This document shows positions 24,713-36,287 of a stretch of 64,000 nt of DNA, one piece after another. The notes under the pieces are model-generated. The model was given only the letters and a program-made list of their open reading frames with translations, did not search any database and had not been told where the DNA came from. Position 1 is the stretch's first letter. Each line of letters opens with the position of its first letter. The DNA is taken from positions 25,737-89,736 of the forward strand of contig NZ_MKJY01000603.1 of assembly GCF_001942465.1 (NCBI RefSeq), written 5' to 3'. The position numbers were made by a program, and so were the translations under genes. Origin of the DNA: Actinomadura sp. CNU-125. Lineage in GTDB: Bacteria > Actinomycetota > Actinomycetes > Streptosporangiales > Streptosporangiaceae.

Positions 24713-25489
24713 ATGCACGACGAACTGGACGAGCTCGCCCGCCGGGCGTCCGCGTCCGGCGGGCGCCTCGGCCTGGCCGTCCACGACCTCGGCACCGGGG
24801 AGCGTGCCGAGGTCGACGCCGGGCGGGTCTTCACCGCCGCGTCGGTGATCAAGCTGCCGATCATGATGACGCTGCTGTCCGGCACGGAGGCCGGAACGTG
24901 GTCGCTGGACGACCGGCTGCCGCTCGCCCCGTCCCGCCGGGTCGGCGGGGCGGGCGTCGCCGCCGAACTGGCGGACGTGCCCGACCTCAGCGTCCGCGAC
25001 CTGCTGACGCTGATGATCATCGTCAGCGACAACATGGCCACGAACCTGCTGATCGACCTGCTGGGCATGGACGCCGTGACGTCCTGGTGCGCCCGCCACG
25101 GCATGCCGCGGACCGTGCTGGCACGGTCCATGATGGACGCCGACGCGCGCGCCCGCGGGCACGAGAACCGCACCACCCCGGCGGACACGGCCGCCCTGCT
25201 CACCGGCCTCGCCCGCGGCGACCTGCTGGGCGAGCGGGCGACCGCGCACGCCCTGGAAGTGCTGACCCGCCAGCAGACCGCCGACCGGCTGCCCCGCCAC
25301 CTGCCCGGCGGCGTCCGGCTGGCCCACAAGACGGGTGAACTGGACGGCGTCCGCCACGACGCGGGGATCGTCCTCGCCGACGGCCGCGCGCCGATCGTCA
25401 TCGTCGTGCTGACCGAGGGCTTCGCCGACGAAGACCACGCGGCCGACCTCGTCGCCGAGGCCGGCCGCGTGGTCTACACCGTTCTCTGA
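24713..25489 (+). CDS. Class-A-beta-lactamase-like serine hydrolase, cytosolic
   Basis: A 258-residue protein with the penicillin-recognising triad of motifs: SVIK (Ser44, Lys47), SDN (residues 105-107) and KTG (206-208). It has no signal peptide, and the class A omega-loop motif with Glu166 and Asn170 is not recognisable; ENRTTPAD sits in that place. It is thus more likely an intracellular peptidase, amidase or esterase than an antibiotic-resistance enzyme. The ATG follows GGGGAGGG. It is the last gene of the plus-strand operon; its stop abuts the racemase-type gene's stop (TGATCA). Confidence 0.85.
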   Translation: MHDELDELARRASASGGRLGLAVHDLGTGERAEVDAGRVFTAASVIKLPIMMTLLSGTEAGTWSLDDRLPLAPSRRVGGAGVAAELADVPDLSVRDLLTLMIIVSDNMATNLLIDLLGMDAVTSWCARHGMPRTVLARSMMDADARARGHENRTTPADTAALLTGLARGDLLGERATAHALEVLTRQQTADRLPRHLPGGVRLAHKTGELDGVRHDAGIVLADGRAPIVIVVLTEGFADEDHAADLVAEAGRVVYTVL

Positions 25490-26602
25490 TCAGACGCGGT
25501 ACGTCTCGTCCGCCTCGGCGCGGACGAACTCCTCGTCCACCTCGTGGCCCAGCGCGGCGGCGGCGGGCACGTCGACCATGCCGTCCACCGCGCGGACGGG
25601 CGGGTCCACGACGTCGCGCGCGTAGTACTTGTCGGAGCCGGACACGTCGCTCGGCAGCTCGAACCCCGGCAGCGACGCGATCGCGACGTTCGCGGCGCGG
25701 CCCACGCCGAACTCGTGCATGCCGCCGCACCACACCGTCCACCCGGCGGCCACCGCCCGGTCGTGCGCCGCGCGCGCGGCCGTCAGCCCGCCCATCCGCG
25801 ACACCTTGATGTTCAGCACGCTCCCGGCGCCCAGCGTGACGGCGGTGTCGAGCTGGTCGAGGTCGTCGACCGACTCGTCCAGGCAGACGGGCGTCCCGAC
25901 GGACTCCCGCAGCCGGGCGTGCGCCGCCAGCGCGCCGGGGCCGAACGGCTGCTCGATCAGCAGCAGCCCGAGGCCGTCCAGCTCCCGCATGACGGCCAGC
26001 GCGGCCGCGTCCTCCGGGTACACGCCGTTGGCGTCGACCTGCACCATCAGGTCCGGGTGCGCCTCCCGGACGGCGCGCACCGGCGCGACGTCCCAGCCCG
26101 GCGCGATCTTCAGCTTGATCCGCCGGTAGCCGTCCGCTACGTGCCGGTCGACCTGGGCCTTCAGCTCCTCGATCGTCGGCTCGATGCCGAGGCTCACCCC
26201 GGCGGCGATGCGGTCGCGGGTGCCGCCCAGCGCGTCCGCGAGCCGGGTGCCGGACGCGCGCGTCCACAGGTCCCAGCAGGCGATGTCGAGGCCCGCCTTC
26301 GCGAAGTTGTGGCCGCGGATCCGCGCCCACACCCGGCCCGCCTCGGACGGGTGCTCCCAGCGGGCGCCGACCAGGGCGGGCGCGAGGTAGCGGCGCAGCA
26401 TCGCCCAGCAGGTGTCGACGGTCTCGGGGCAGTAGTACGGGTCGCTCGGCGAGGCGATCTCGCCCCATCCGGCCGTCCCGTCCTCGCCGGTCACCCGCAC
26501 CAGGATGTGCTCCAGGTGCGACTTGCGGTGCGAGCTGGTCTGGAAGGCGTGGACGAGCGGCAGGCTGAGCCGGAACGCCTCGACGGAGGCCACGGTGGGC
26601 AT
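25490..26602 (-). CDS. Enolase-superfamily racemase/epimerase (N-acylamino-acid racemase / OSBS-like)
   Basis: A 370-residue enolase-superfamily enzyme of the MenC/N-acylamino-acid-racemase branch. The catalytic base motif KLK is at 163-165, the first metal ligand is Asp190 in VQVDANG, and the other ligands are in IEQPF and CLDES; the second lysine is in LNIKVSRMGG. It abstracts and replaces an alpha proton, giving racemisation of N-acyl amino acids or epimerisation of dipeptides. Linkage to a D-aminoacylase argues for the racemase role and against menaquinone synthesis. The ATG at 26602 overlaps the GNAT stop (TGATG) and follows GAGGAG. Confidence 0.88.
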   Translation of the reverse strand: MPTVASVEAFRLSLPLVHAFQTSSHRKSHLEHILVRVTGEDGTAGWGEIASPSDPYYCPETVDTCWAMLRRYLAPALVGARWEHPSEAGRVWARIRGHNFAKAGLDIACWDLWTRASGTRLADALGGTRDRIAAGVSLGIEPTIEELKAQVDRHVADGYRRIKLKIAPGWDVAPVRAVREAHPDLMVQVDANGVYPEDAAALAVMRELDGLGLLLIEQPFGPGALAAHARLRESVGTPVCLDESVDDLDQLDTAVTLGAGSVLNIKVSRMGGLTAARAAHDRAVAAGWTVWCGGMHEFGVGRAANVAIASLPGFELPSDVSGSDKYYARDVVDPPVRAVDGMVDVPAAAALGHEVDEEFVRAEADETYRV

Positions 26603-27438
26603 CAGTTCTCCTCGCGGGGGACGGAGCCGGGGACGGGACCGGCGGCGGGATCGGCGGCGGGCGCGGGACCGGCGGCGGGGGCGGGGGCGAGCCGGTAGAC
26701 GCCGGTGCGCCGTCCGCGAGCCGCACGACGTCGTCGCGCACCCGCGGCCGACGAGCGCGCCGAGCGTCGAGGCGACCCGCTCGCGCAGCGCGACGGAGGC
26801 GTCCCGGTCCTCGGCGACCAGCGCGTCCCAGTTCCCGGGCAGGCCGAACAGCAGGTCGTCGCCGTCGGGCGCGACCTCGCCCCACGCGACGGGCGGGGGC
26901 GTCTCGTGCCGGGCCGGAGCGCCCGCGGTCAGGTCCCATTCGACGATGAGGCGGTCGGTGCGCATGCCCCGGTCGCGGCCGAGGTCCTCCACGCCCATCA
27001 GGTTGGGCACGAACCAGCGGGCCACCGCGCCGAGGACGTCGAGGTTGAAGTGCGCGTTGTGGGTCCGCACCGGGTCGAACGCCCAGCGCATGGCCGTCAT
27101 CCCGGAGGCCAGGGCGTGGTCGCGCTGGCCGAGCTTGAGCGCCCGGCCGACGCCGCGGCCCTGCTGGTCGTCGCGGACGGCGGCCATCTGCGAGTAGAGG
27201 TAGCCGGCGCCGGACGCGTCGGCGCCGCGGAACCCGTAGGTGAATCCGACCAGGTCGTCCCCGTCGAAGGCGCCGACGCCGAGCCGCCGTTGCGGGTGAG
27301 CGAGACGAGCAGCCGGGGGCTGACCGCGGGGTCGGTCTCGTCGAGGCGGAAGACCTCGCGGTACAGGCGTACGGCGGCCCGCATCTCGGCGGGGTCCGTC
27401 AGTGGCCGCACCTGGACGGCCGGGGCTTTGGAGGGCAT
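26602..27438 (-). CDS. GNAT N-acetyltransferase, frameshifted
   Basis: Pieces of one GNAT protein of about 279 residues lie in successive frames. The start is MPSKAPAVQVRPLTDPAEMRAAVRLYREVF; the acetyl-CoA site is GFRGADASGAGYLYSQMAAV then QGRGVGRALK, and the DPVRTHNAHFNLDVLGAVARWFVPNLMG motif belongs to a GNAT subgroup found beside enolase-superfamily racemases. Frame changes occur at about 27283-27289, 26738-26744 and 26706-26714, after which a Pro/Ala-rich tail ends REEN with a TGATG overlap. It probably acetylates the amino group of the substrate that the racemase then acts on. Confidence 0.78.
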
Positions 27439-27461
27439 CGCACCGCTTACTGTCTGACCTT

Positions 27462-27515
27462 GATATGTTCCGTATCTACGCCCCTGTTTCTAGCATTTTG
27501 CCTAGTTAGCGTCAA
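27462..27515 (-). promoter_or_regulatory. Promoter and operator of the GNAT/racemase operon
   Basis: On the minus strand TTGACG (27510-27515) and TAGAAA (27487-27492) are 17 bp apart, the same hexamers as the SIS operon promoter. Downstream, GATATGTTCCGTATCT (27462-27477) matches the site at 20837. Both arms of the island therefore appear co-regulated. Confidence 0.65.
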
Positions 27516-27569
27516 CTAAAGCGGGTACGGGGGCAGTTATACGATTCGTAAGTTTGTTCACGGAGGATC

Positions 27570-28719
27570 ATGGCCACGCTCACGCCCGAGACCGCCGCCC
27601 GCATCGCCGAGGCCGCCGCCGCGCAACTGGACGAGGGCCGGGCGCGCCTGCGCGCCTACGCGCTGGCCGAGTCCCCGAGCGGCGACGCCGCCGCGCTGGC
27701 CCGCTGCGCCGATCTCGTCGCGGCCGGGCAGGAGGCCGCCGGGGGCCGGGTGCGGCGCGTCCCGTCCCCGGCCGTGACCACCTGGTCGCGTCCTTCGGGC
27801 CGGACGGCGGCGGGCACCTGCTGTTCGTCGGCCACTACGACACCGTGTGGCCGGTCGGCCGCCTCGCCGAGATGCCCTACACCGACGACGGGACGACCAT
27901 CACCGGGCCGGGCGTCCTCGACATGAAGGGCGGCCTGGTCGCCCTGGAGATGGCGCTGCGCGCGCTGGACGCCGCGGGCGTCGCGGTGCCGGTCCCGGTG
28001 CGCGCGGTCGTGGTGGCCGACGAGGAGGTCGGCAGCCCCACCGGACGCGCGGTCGTCGAGGACGAGGCGGCCGGCGCGGCCGCCGTGCTCGGGCTGGAGT
28101 CGCCGCACCCCGACGGCGACCGTCAAGTCCGCGCGGCGCGGCAGCACCCGCGTCGCGCTGCGGGTCCGCGGCCGGGAGGCGCACGCCGCGCTCGACCCGG
28201 AGAACGGCGTCTCCGCGATCGACGAGCTGCTCGACCAGCTCGCCGCCGTCCGCGCGGCCGTCCCCGGGGACGGGACGACGCTGTGCAACGTCGGTCCGCG
28301 TCGAGGGCGGGACGCGGGCGAACGTCGTCGCGGGGGAGGCGTGCGCGGAGATCGGCCTGCGGTTCACCGACGCGGCCGCCGAACGCCGGATGCTCGGCGT
28401 GCTGCGCGACCTGCGCCCCGTCCGGGACGGCGCGACGGTCGAGGCCGAGGTGCTGACGTCCCGTCCGACCTGGCAGGAGGACCCGGATTCCCCGCTCCTG
28501 GCGCGCCTCGCCGAGCTGGGCGCCGCTCTGGGGCAGGACGTGCGCGGACGTCACCGCGGCGGCGCGGGCGACGCGAACCTGCCCGGTTCGCGCGGCCTGC
28601 CGACCCTCGACGGGCTCGGCCCCCGCGGCCGCGGGGCGCACGCTCCCGACGAGCACGTCCTCGTCGCGTCCCTGCCCGAACGCGCCGCCCTCCTCGCCGC
28701 GTTCATCGCCTCCTCCTGA
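27570..28719 (+). CDS. M20-family metallopeptidase/deacylase, frameshifted
   Basis: About 383 residues of an M20 peptidase are spread over three frames. Metal-site signatures are present: GHYDTVWPVGRLAEMPY (first His and Asp), VLDMKGGLVALEMAL (bridging Asp) and ADEEVGSPTGRAVVE (catalytic and ligand Glu). The dimerisation domain follows with REAHAALDPENGVSAIDEL, and the end is LPTLDGLGPRG then HAPDEHVLV. Frame changes lie near 27757-27773, 28108-28121 and 28288-28296. The ATG at 27570 follows GGAGG. It probably hydrolyses N-acyl-L-amino acids or dipeptides, complementing the D-specific deacylase. It is divergent from the GNAT gene. Confidence 0.82.
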
Positions 28720-29026
28720 GCATTCCGGTGGCCGAGCGTGACGCCGCCGCCGCTCAGGGGTAAGGGCGCGAGGGAAAGGACGCCGGATGCAAGTAGCTCG
28801 ACATCGAGATAAATTGGAGATAGCTTGACGTCGAGAGAAATCTTGGCGAAGTTGGGCCGCCCCGATTCTCGGCCGGGGGCCGGGCTAAGGCAGGATCAGG
28901 GGAGATGAGCTTTCCGTCCCGCCCGGGCGACGCCGGTCACGGGGGCGGGATTTCGACGAACTGAGAACACTGCGCCGCGCGCTCATGTCCCGGACCGGAC
29001 GCGCGGTGACGACGGAGGAGGAGTCC
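28720..29026. other. Aconitase upstream region with tandem palindromes
   Basis: A 307-bp non-coding stretch. AGCTCGACATCGAGAT (28795-28810) and AGCTTGACGTCGAGAG (28822-28837) are two related dyads 27 bp apart with core CTCGA..TCGAG, followed by an ATCTTGGCGAAGTTGG half-site. They look like operators for acnA. No clear promoter hexamers were identified. Confidence 0.6.
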
Positions 29027-31792
<2,766 letters not shown>

Positions 31793-31805
31793 CGCACGAC
31801 CCCGC

Positions 31806-31841
31806 GGAACGGGCCGTCTCCTCCGGGAGGCGGCCCGTTCC
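31806..31841 (+). terminator. Terminator of acnA
   Basis: GGAACGGGCCG pairs with CGGCCCGTTCC (11 bp), with a further inner CTCC/GGAG pairing in the loop, 13 nt after the acnA stop and followed by TCTCAT. Confidence 0.75.
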
Positions 31842-31959
31842 GTCTCATACCCCAGAGGTAGGCGGCAGGCCCGTTCCGTGGGGGGAGGCGCCGGGGCGGA
31901 GCGGCGGTTACCGTCGTGGGCGGGGCGGCGCCGGGACGCCCGGCGGGCGGGGGAGGGCG

Positions 31960-33261
31960 ATGACGGTCGGATCGGTCGGATCGGTCGTGCGGAACGCGTT
32001 GCGGGACCTGTCCCCGGCCGCCGGTCCCGCACTGCTGCCGCTGGACGTGCCGTCCCGCCCGCGGCTCGCCGCGTGGCTGCCGCACGGGCTCGTGGCCGCG
32101 GGCGCGGTCGTCCTCGCCGGGTCGTCGTGGCACATCCTGCTCACCGACTACGCGCTGCCGAACGGGTCGGCGGCGACGCTGAGCCTCGTCCACGCGTCCG
32201 CCCTGGTGGTGTGCGTGTTCCGGCCGATGGCCGGCTGGTGGCTGTCGCTGGCGCTGGCGACGGTGACCGGGCTCGCCGTCGCGTCGCCCGGTCCGCAGGA
32301 CGGGCCGCTGTGGGCGGGGCCGAGCCTGTCGGCGCATCTGGCGGTGCTCGCCCTGGTCGCGCTGCGCGTGCCCGCCCGGGTGGCGGCGCAGATGTGGGCG
32401 CTCACCGGGGTCGCCGCGGTCGGCCTGGCCATCGCGCTGTCCGGCGGCGACGGGCTCGCCCTGCCCTCGCCCCGTCCGGGGCCGGAGGTCGAGCCGCCGG
32501 GACGGGACGCGTTCCCGAGCCTCGCCGAGGTGCTGCTCGTGTCCGGCACGGTGGTGCTGGCGGCGGCGGCCCTGCGCGGGCGGGGCGACGCGCTGCGCGG
32601 GCTCGCCCGGGAGCGGCAGCGGCGCGCGCTGCTGGAGGAGCGCGCCCGGATCGCGCGGGAACTGCACGACGTCGTCGCGCACCACATGTCCGTGGTCGCC
32701 GTCCAGGCCGAGGCGGCCCCCTACCGCGTCGCGGAGGTACCGGACGAGCTGGCGCGCAGCTTCGCCGTCATCCGGGCGAACGCGCTGGAGGCGATCGACG
32801 AACTGCACCGCGTCCTCGGCCTGCTGCGGGCCGGGGACGGCCCGGCCGACTCCGCCCCGCAGCCCACGCTGGACGGGCTGGACGGCCTCGTCGACGGCCT
32901 GCGCGCGACCGGCCTGGCCGTCGGCCTGCGGGTGTCGGGGGACCGGCCCGCGACCACGCCCGCCCTCGAAGTGTCGGCGTACCGGATCGTGCAGGAGGCG
33001 CTGAGCAACGTCCTGCGCCACGCGCCCGGCGCCGACGTGGACGTCGTGCTGGCCTACCGCCCGGACCGGATCGAGCTGACGGTCGGCAACGGCCCGTCGC
33101 CGGGGGCGCCGGGGCCTCCGCCGGGCGGGCCCGGCCACGGGATACTGGGGATGCGGGAACGGGCCGCGATGCTGGGCGGCGAACTGGCCGCGCGCCCGGG
33201 CCCGGACGGCGGCTTCACGGTGACGGCCGTGCTCCCGGCCGGGAAGGAGGCGCCGCGGTGA
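31960..33261 (+). CDS. Sensor histidine kinase, NarL-type (HisKA_3)
   Basis: A 433-residue kinase. About five hydrophobic segments occupy residues 35-205, then a coiled stretch, then the phosphoacceptor helix ARIARELHDVVAHHMSVV (His in the ELHD motif). The GHKL ATPase follows with VQEALSNVLRHAPG (N-box) and GHGILGMRERAAMLGG (G-box). The ATG at 31960 follows GGGAGGG; the frame upstream covers the acnA terminator and is not coding. It is coupled by GTGA to its response regulator. The signal is unknown. Confidence 0.9.
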   Translation: MTVGSVGSVVRNALRDLSPAAGPALLPLDVPSRPRLAAWLPHGLVAAGAVVLAGSSWHILLTDYALPNGSAATLSLVHASALVVCVFRPMAGWWLSLALATVTGLAVASPGPQDGPLWAGPSLSAHLAVLALVALRVPARVAAQMWALTGVAAVGLAIALSGGDGLALPSPRPGPEVEPPGRDAFPSLAEVLLVSGTVVLAAAALRGRGDALRGLARERQRRALLEERARIARELHDVVAHHMSVVAVQAEAAPYRVAEVPDELARSFAVIRANALEAIDELHRVLGLLRAGDGPADSAPQPTLDGLDGLVDGLRATGLAVGLRVSGDRPATTPALEVSAYRIVQEALSNVLRHAPGADVDVVLAYRPDRIELTVGNGPSPGAPGPPPGGPGHGILGMRERAAMLGGELAARPGPDGGFTVTAVLPAGKEAPR

Positions 33262-33917
33262 CCGTCAGGGTGCTCCTGGCCGACGACCAGGCGATGGTCC
33301 GCGAGGGGTTCTCGGTGCTGCTCGGCGCGCAGCCCGGCATCGAGGTGGCCGGGGAGGCCGCCGACGGGCACGAGGCCGTCGCGAAGACCGCGGAGCTGGC
33401 GCCCGACGTCGTCCTGATGGACGTGCGGATGCCCGGCATGGACGGGCTGGAGGCCACCCGGCGGATCTCCGCGACCACGAAGGTCATCGTGCTGACGACG
33501 TTCGACCTGGACGAGTACGTCTACGGGGCGCTGCGCGCGGGCGCCTCCGGGTTCCTGCTGAAGAAGGCGTCCGCCGGGGCGCTGGCGGAGGCGGTGCGGG
33601 TCGTGGCGGCCGGGGAGGCGCTGCTGGCCCCGTCGGTCACCCGCCGGCTGATCGCCGAGTTCGCCCGGCTCGGCGGCCCGCGTGCGCCCCGCCGCGAGCG
33701 GCTCGACCGGCTGACCGCGCGCGAGACCGAGGTGCTCACGCTCGTCGCGCACGGGCTGTCGAACGGCGAGATCGCCGGCCGGCTCGTCGTGGCCGAGCAG
33801 ACCGTGAAGACGCACATCGGCAACATCCTCGCCAAGCTCGACCTGCGCGACCGCACGCAGGCCGTCGTGCACGCCTACGAGACGGGACTCGTCCGGCCCG
33901 GCCCCGGCGCGCGCTGA
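33258..33917 (+). CDS. LuxR/NarL-family response regulator
   Basis: A 219-residue regulator. The receiver domain has acidic DDQ near residue 9, the phosphorylation Asp in VVLMDVRMPGMDG and Lys in LKKAS. The DNA-binding domain is LTARETEVLTLVAHGLSNGEIAGRL with the LuxR recognition helix EQTVKTHIGNIL. It starts at the GTG of the GTGA overlap with the kinase, so the pair is translated together. Targets are unknown. Confidence 0.95.
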   Translation: MTVRVLLADDQAMVREGFSVLLGAQPGIEVAGEAADGHEAVAKTAELAPDVVLMDVRMPGMDGLEATRRISATTKVIVLTTFDLDEYVYGALRAGASGFLLKKASAGALAEAVRVVAAGEALLAPSVTRRLIAEFARLGGPRAPRRERLDRLTARETEVLTLVAHGLSNGEIAGRLVVAEQTVKTHIGNILAKLDLRDRTQAVVHAYETGLVRPGPGAR

Positions 33918-33925
33918 CCCGTCGC

Positions 33926-34543
33926 TCAGTGGTCGGCGGCGAGGCGCAGGCCGAAGCCGATGAACGCGACGCCGGTGACCTGCCGCAGGCGGCGTTTCAC
34001 GGACGGACGCGCGAGCGTCCGGCGCGCGGCGCCCGCGGCGCCGACGAGCAGTGCGCACCACGCGAGGCCCTCGGCGACGTGGATGACGGCGAACAGCATG
34101 CTCGTCCCGAACACGGGCGCGTCCGCCGGGAGGAACTGCGGCAGCAGGCTCATGTAGAACACGCCGATCTTCGGGTTGAGCAGGTTCGTGACGAGCCCGG
34201 TGCGGTACGCGGCGGCACCGGACATGTCCGGTTCGGGGAGGTCTTCGGCGGCGGCCGCGCGCCGCGCCCCCCAGAGCGCCCGCCCGCCCAGCCACAGCAG
34301 GTAGCAGGCGCCCGCGACGCGCAGCACGTCGAACGCGAACCGGGACGCCGCCAGCAGCGCCGTCAGTCCCGCCGCGCTCGCCGCGCCCCAGCACAGCAGC
34401 CCGGTCGCGATGCCCGTCGCGGCGAGGAACCCGGTCCGGCGCCCGTCCGCAACGGTGGTGCGGAGCACCAGCATCGTGTCCAGACCGGGCGTGATCGTGA
34501 CCAGTGCGGCGACGGCGGCGAAGGCCAGACATGCGCTGAGCAT
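33926..34543 (-). CDS. LysE/RhtB-family amino acid exporter
   Basis: A 205-residue membrane protein with six hydrophobic segments. The N-terminal TITPGLDTMLVLRTTVADGRRTGFLAATG and the LVTNLLNPKIGVFYMSLLPQF motif are diagnostic of LysE translocators. It exports an amino acid or related solute. It converges on the response regulator and is divergent from the aldo/keto reductase, with 67 bp between starts. Confidence 0.92.
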   Translation of the reverse strand: MLSACLAFAAVAALVTITPGLDTMLVLRTTVADGRRTGFLAATGIATGLLCWGAASAAGLTALLAASRFAFDVLRVAGACYLLWLGGRALWGARRAAAAEDLPEPDMSGAAAYRTGLVTNLLNPKIGVFYMSLLPQFLPADAPVFGTSMLFAVIHVAEGLAWCALLVGAAGAARRTLARPSVKRRLRQVTGVAFIGFGLRLAADH

Positions 34544-34610
34544 TCCGACATTCTGCCCAATCGGGCGGCCGGGTGGGCTTCGAACCCGCGCGCTTGGTTA
34601 CATCGCCTGT

Positions 34611-35552
34611 ATGGCCAACACCACTAAGAAGATCGGCGACCTCGACGTGTCCGGGCTGTGCCTCGGCGGCAACGTGTTCGGCTGGACGGCCGACCGCGAC
34701 ACCTCGTTCCAGATCCTGGACGCGTACGCGGCGTCCGGCGGCGACTTCATCGACACCGCCGACTCGTACATGGCGCACGCGCCCGGCAACAAGGGCGGCG
34801 AGTCCGAGGAGATCATCGGGGAGTGGACGAAGGCGCGCGGCAACCGCGACGACATCGTCATCGCGACGAAGGTCGGTCAGCACCCGCAACGCAAGGGACT
34901 GGCGGCCGCCAACATCAAGGCGGCGGCGGACGACTCGCTGCGGCGCCTGCGCACCGACCGCATCGACCTCTACTACACGCACTTCGACGACGAGTCCGTC
35001 CCCGTCGAGGAGATCATGACCGCGCTGGACGAGCTGGTGAAGGCGGGCAAGGTCCGGCAGATCGCGGTGTCGAACATCGAACTCGGACGGCTGGAGGCGT
35101 CCCTGGCGTTCAGCGAGCGGGAGGGCACCGCCCGGTACGTCGCGATCCAGCCGCACTACAACCTCGTGTCCCGCGACACCTACGAGGGGCCGCGGCGCGA
35201 CATCGCCGAACGGCACGGGCTCGCGTGCGTCCCGTACTACGGCCTCGCCTCGGGGTTCCTGACGGGCAAGTACCGCCCCGACACCGAGGTCGACAGCGCG
35301 CGCGCCGGGCGGGCGGCGAAGTACTTGGACACCGAGCGCGGACGTAAAGTCCTGGAGGCCCTCGACGAGGTCGCCCGGGAGTCGGGCCTGTCCCACGCGA
35401 CGGTGGCGCTCGCGTGGCTGGGCGCCCAGCCGACCGTCGTCGCGCCCATCGCCAGCGCCCGCACGATGGAGCAGCTCCCGCCGCTGCTGGAGGTCTCGGG
35501 CACCGTGCTCAAGGACGACCAGGTGAGCCGCCTGACCGAGGCTTCCGCCTGA
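34611..35552 (+). CDS. Aldo/keto reductase
   Basis: A 313-residue NADPH-dependent reductase. Catalytic residues are in FIDTADSY (Asp, Tyr), VIATKVGQH (Lys) and YYTHFDD (His). The ending has the cofactor-binding VAPIASARTMEQL. The ATG at 34611 lies 6 nt after TACATC, and there is no ribosome-binding site, so the transcript may be leaderless. Unlike the copy at 19.4-20.2 kb, this one is intact. Confidence 0.93.
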   Translation: MANTTKKIGDLDVSGLCLGGNVFGWTADRDTSFQILDAYAASGGDFIDTADSYMAHAPGNKGGESEEIIGEWTKARGNRDDIVIATKVGQHPQRKGLAAANIKAAADDSLRRLRTDRIDLYYTHFDDESVPVEEIMTALDELVKAGKVRQIAVSNIELGRLEASLAFSEREGTARYVAIQPHYNLVSRDTYEGPRRDIAERHGLACVPYYGLASGFLTGKYRPDTEVDSARAGRAAKYLDTERGRKVLEALDEVARESGLSHATVALAWLGAQPTVVAPIASARTMEQLPPLLEVSGTVLKDDQVSRLTEASA

Positions 35553-35570
35553 CTTGTATCGTTCCACGGC

Positions 35571-36287
35571 GTGGATCCCGATTTCTTGATCGTCGGGGGA
35601 GTGGCGGCGCTGCTCGGCGCCATCGTGCAGAGCAGCGTCGGCCTCGGCGTCGGCCTGGTCGCCACCCCGATCGTGACGATGCTCTTCCCGTCGCTGATGC
35701 CCGGCACGATTCTCGTCGTGGCGACCGTCCTGCCCCTGGCCACGCTCGCCCAGGAGGCGCGGCACGCCGAGCTGCGCGGCCTCGGCTGGGCGTTCGGCGG
35801 ACGCGTCGCCGGGACGCCGCTCGGCGTGTGGCTCGTGGCCGCCGTGCCCGCCCGGGCCCTCGGCATCGTGATCGGCTTCTTCGTGCTCGCCGCCCTCGCC
35901 GTCACCGCGTGGTCGCGCGAGGTGCCGCGCACCCCCCGCACGCTCGCCGCCGCCGGGGCCATCGCGGGGACCACCGGCACCGCGTCCGGCATCGGCGGCC
36001 CGCCGATCGCGCTGCTCTACCAGCGCGAGAGCGGCCCCCGCGTGCGCGCCACCCTCGCGCTGTTCTTCGTCGCCGGCTGCCTGCTCTCGCTGGTCTCCCT
36101 CGCCGCGGTCGGCCGCCTCCCGATCGAGCAGGTCACCGCCGGGCTGTCGCTCGTCCCGTTCGTCCTGGCCGGGTTCTTCGCCGCCGGTCCGCTGCGCCGC
36201 TACCTGGACGCCGGACGGCTGCGCACCGCGCTGCTGATCGTCGTCGGCGCGTCCGCGATCGCCCTGATCGTCCGTAGTCTGGTGTAG
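35571..36287 (+). CDS. TauE/SafE-family (TSUP) membrane exporter
   Basis: A 238-residue protein with about eight hydrophobic segments. The duplicated TSUP motifs are GAIVQSSVGLGVGLVATPIV and TASGIGGPPIALLYQ. Members export sulfite, sulfoacetate or other small organic anions. The GTG start lies 18 bp after the aldo/keto reductase, and its stop overlaps the next GTG by one base (TAGTG). Confidence 0.9.
   Translation: MDPDFLIVGGVAALLGAIVQSSVGLGVGLVATPIVTMLFPSLMPGTILVVATVLPLATLAQEARHAELRGLGWAFGGRVAGTPLGVWLVAAVPARALGIVIGFFVLAALAVTAWSREVPRTPRTLAAAGAIAGTTGTASGIGGPPIALLYQRESGPRVRATLALFFVAGCLLSLVSLAAVGRLPIEQVTAGLSLVPFVLAGFFAAGPLRRYLDAGRLRTALLIVVGASAIALIVRSLV

Noticed and set aside
24713..25489. Antibiotic-resistance beta-lactamase
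   Set aside because: No signal peptide, no recognisable class A Glu166 motif, and a metabolic operon context.
25490..26602. Menaquinone o-succinylbenzoate synthase role for the enolase-superfamily gene
   Set aside because: No other menaquinone gene is nearby, while D-aminoacylase and GNAT neighbours fit the racemase function.
34566..34600. A TTCGAA with flanking GC stem resembling a tRNA T-arm
   Set aside because: The stem has mismatches, and no acceptor, D- or anticodon arm can be folded on either strand.
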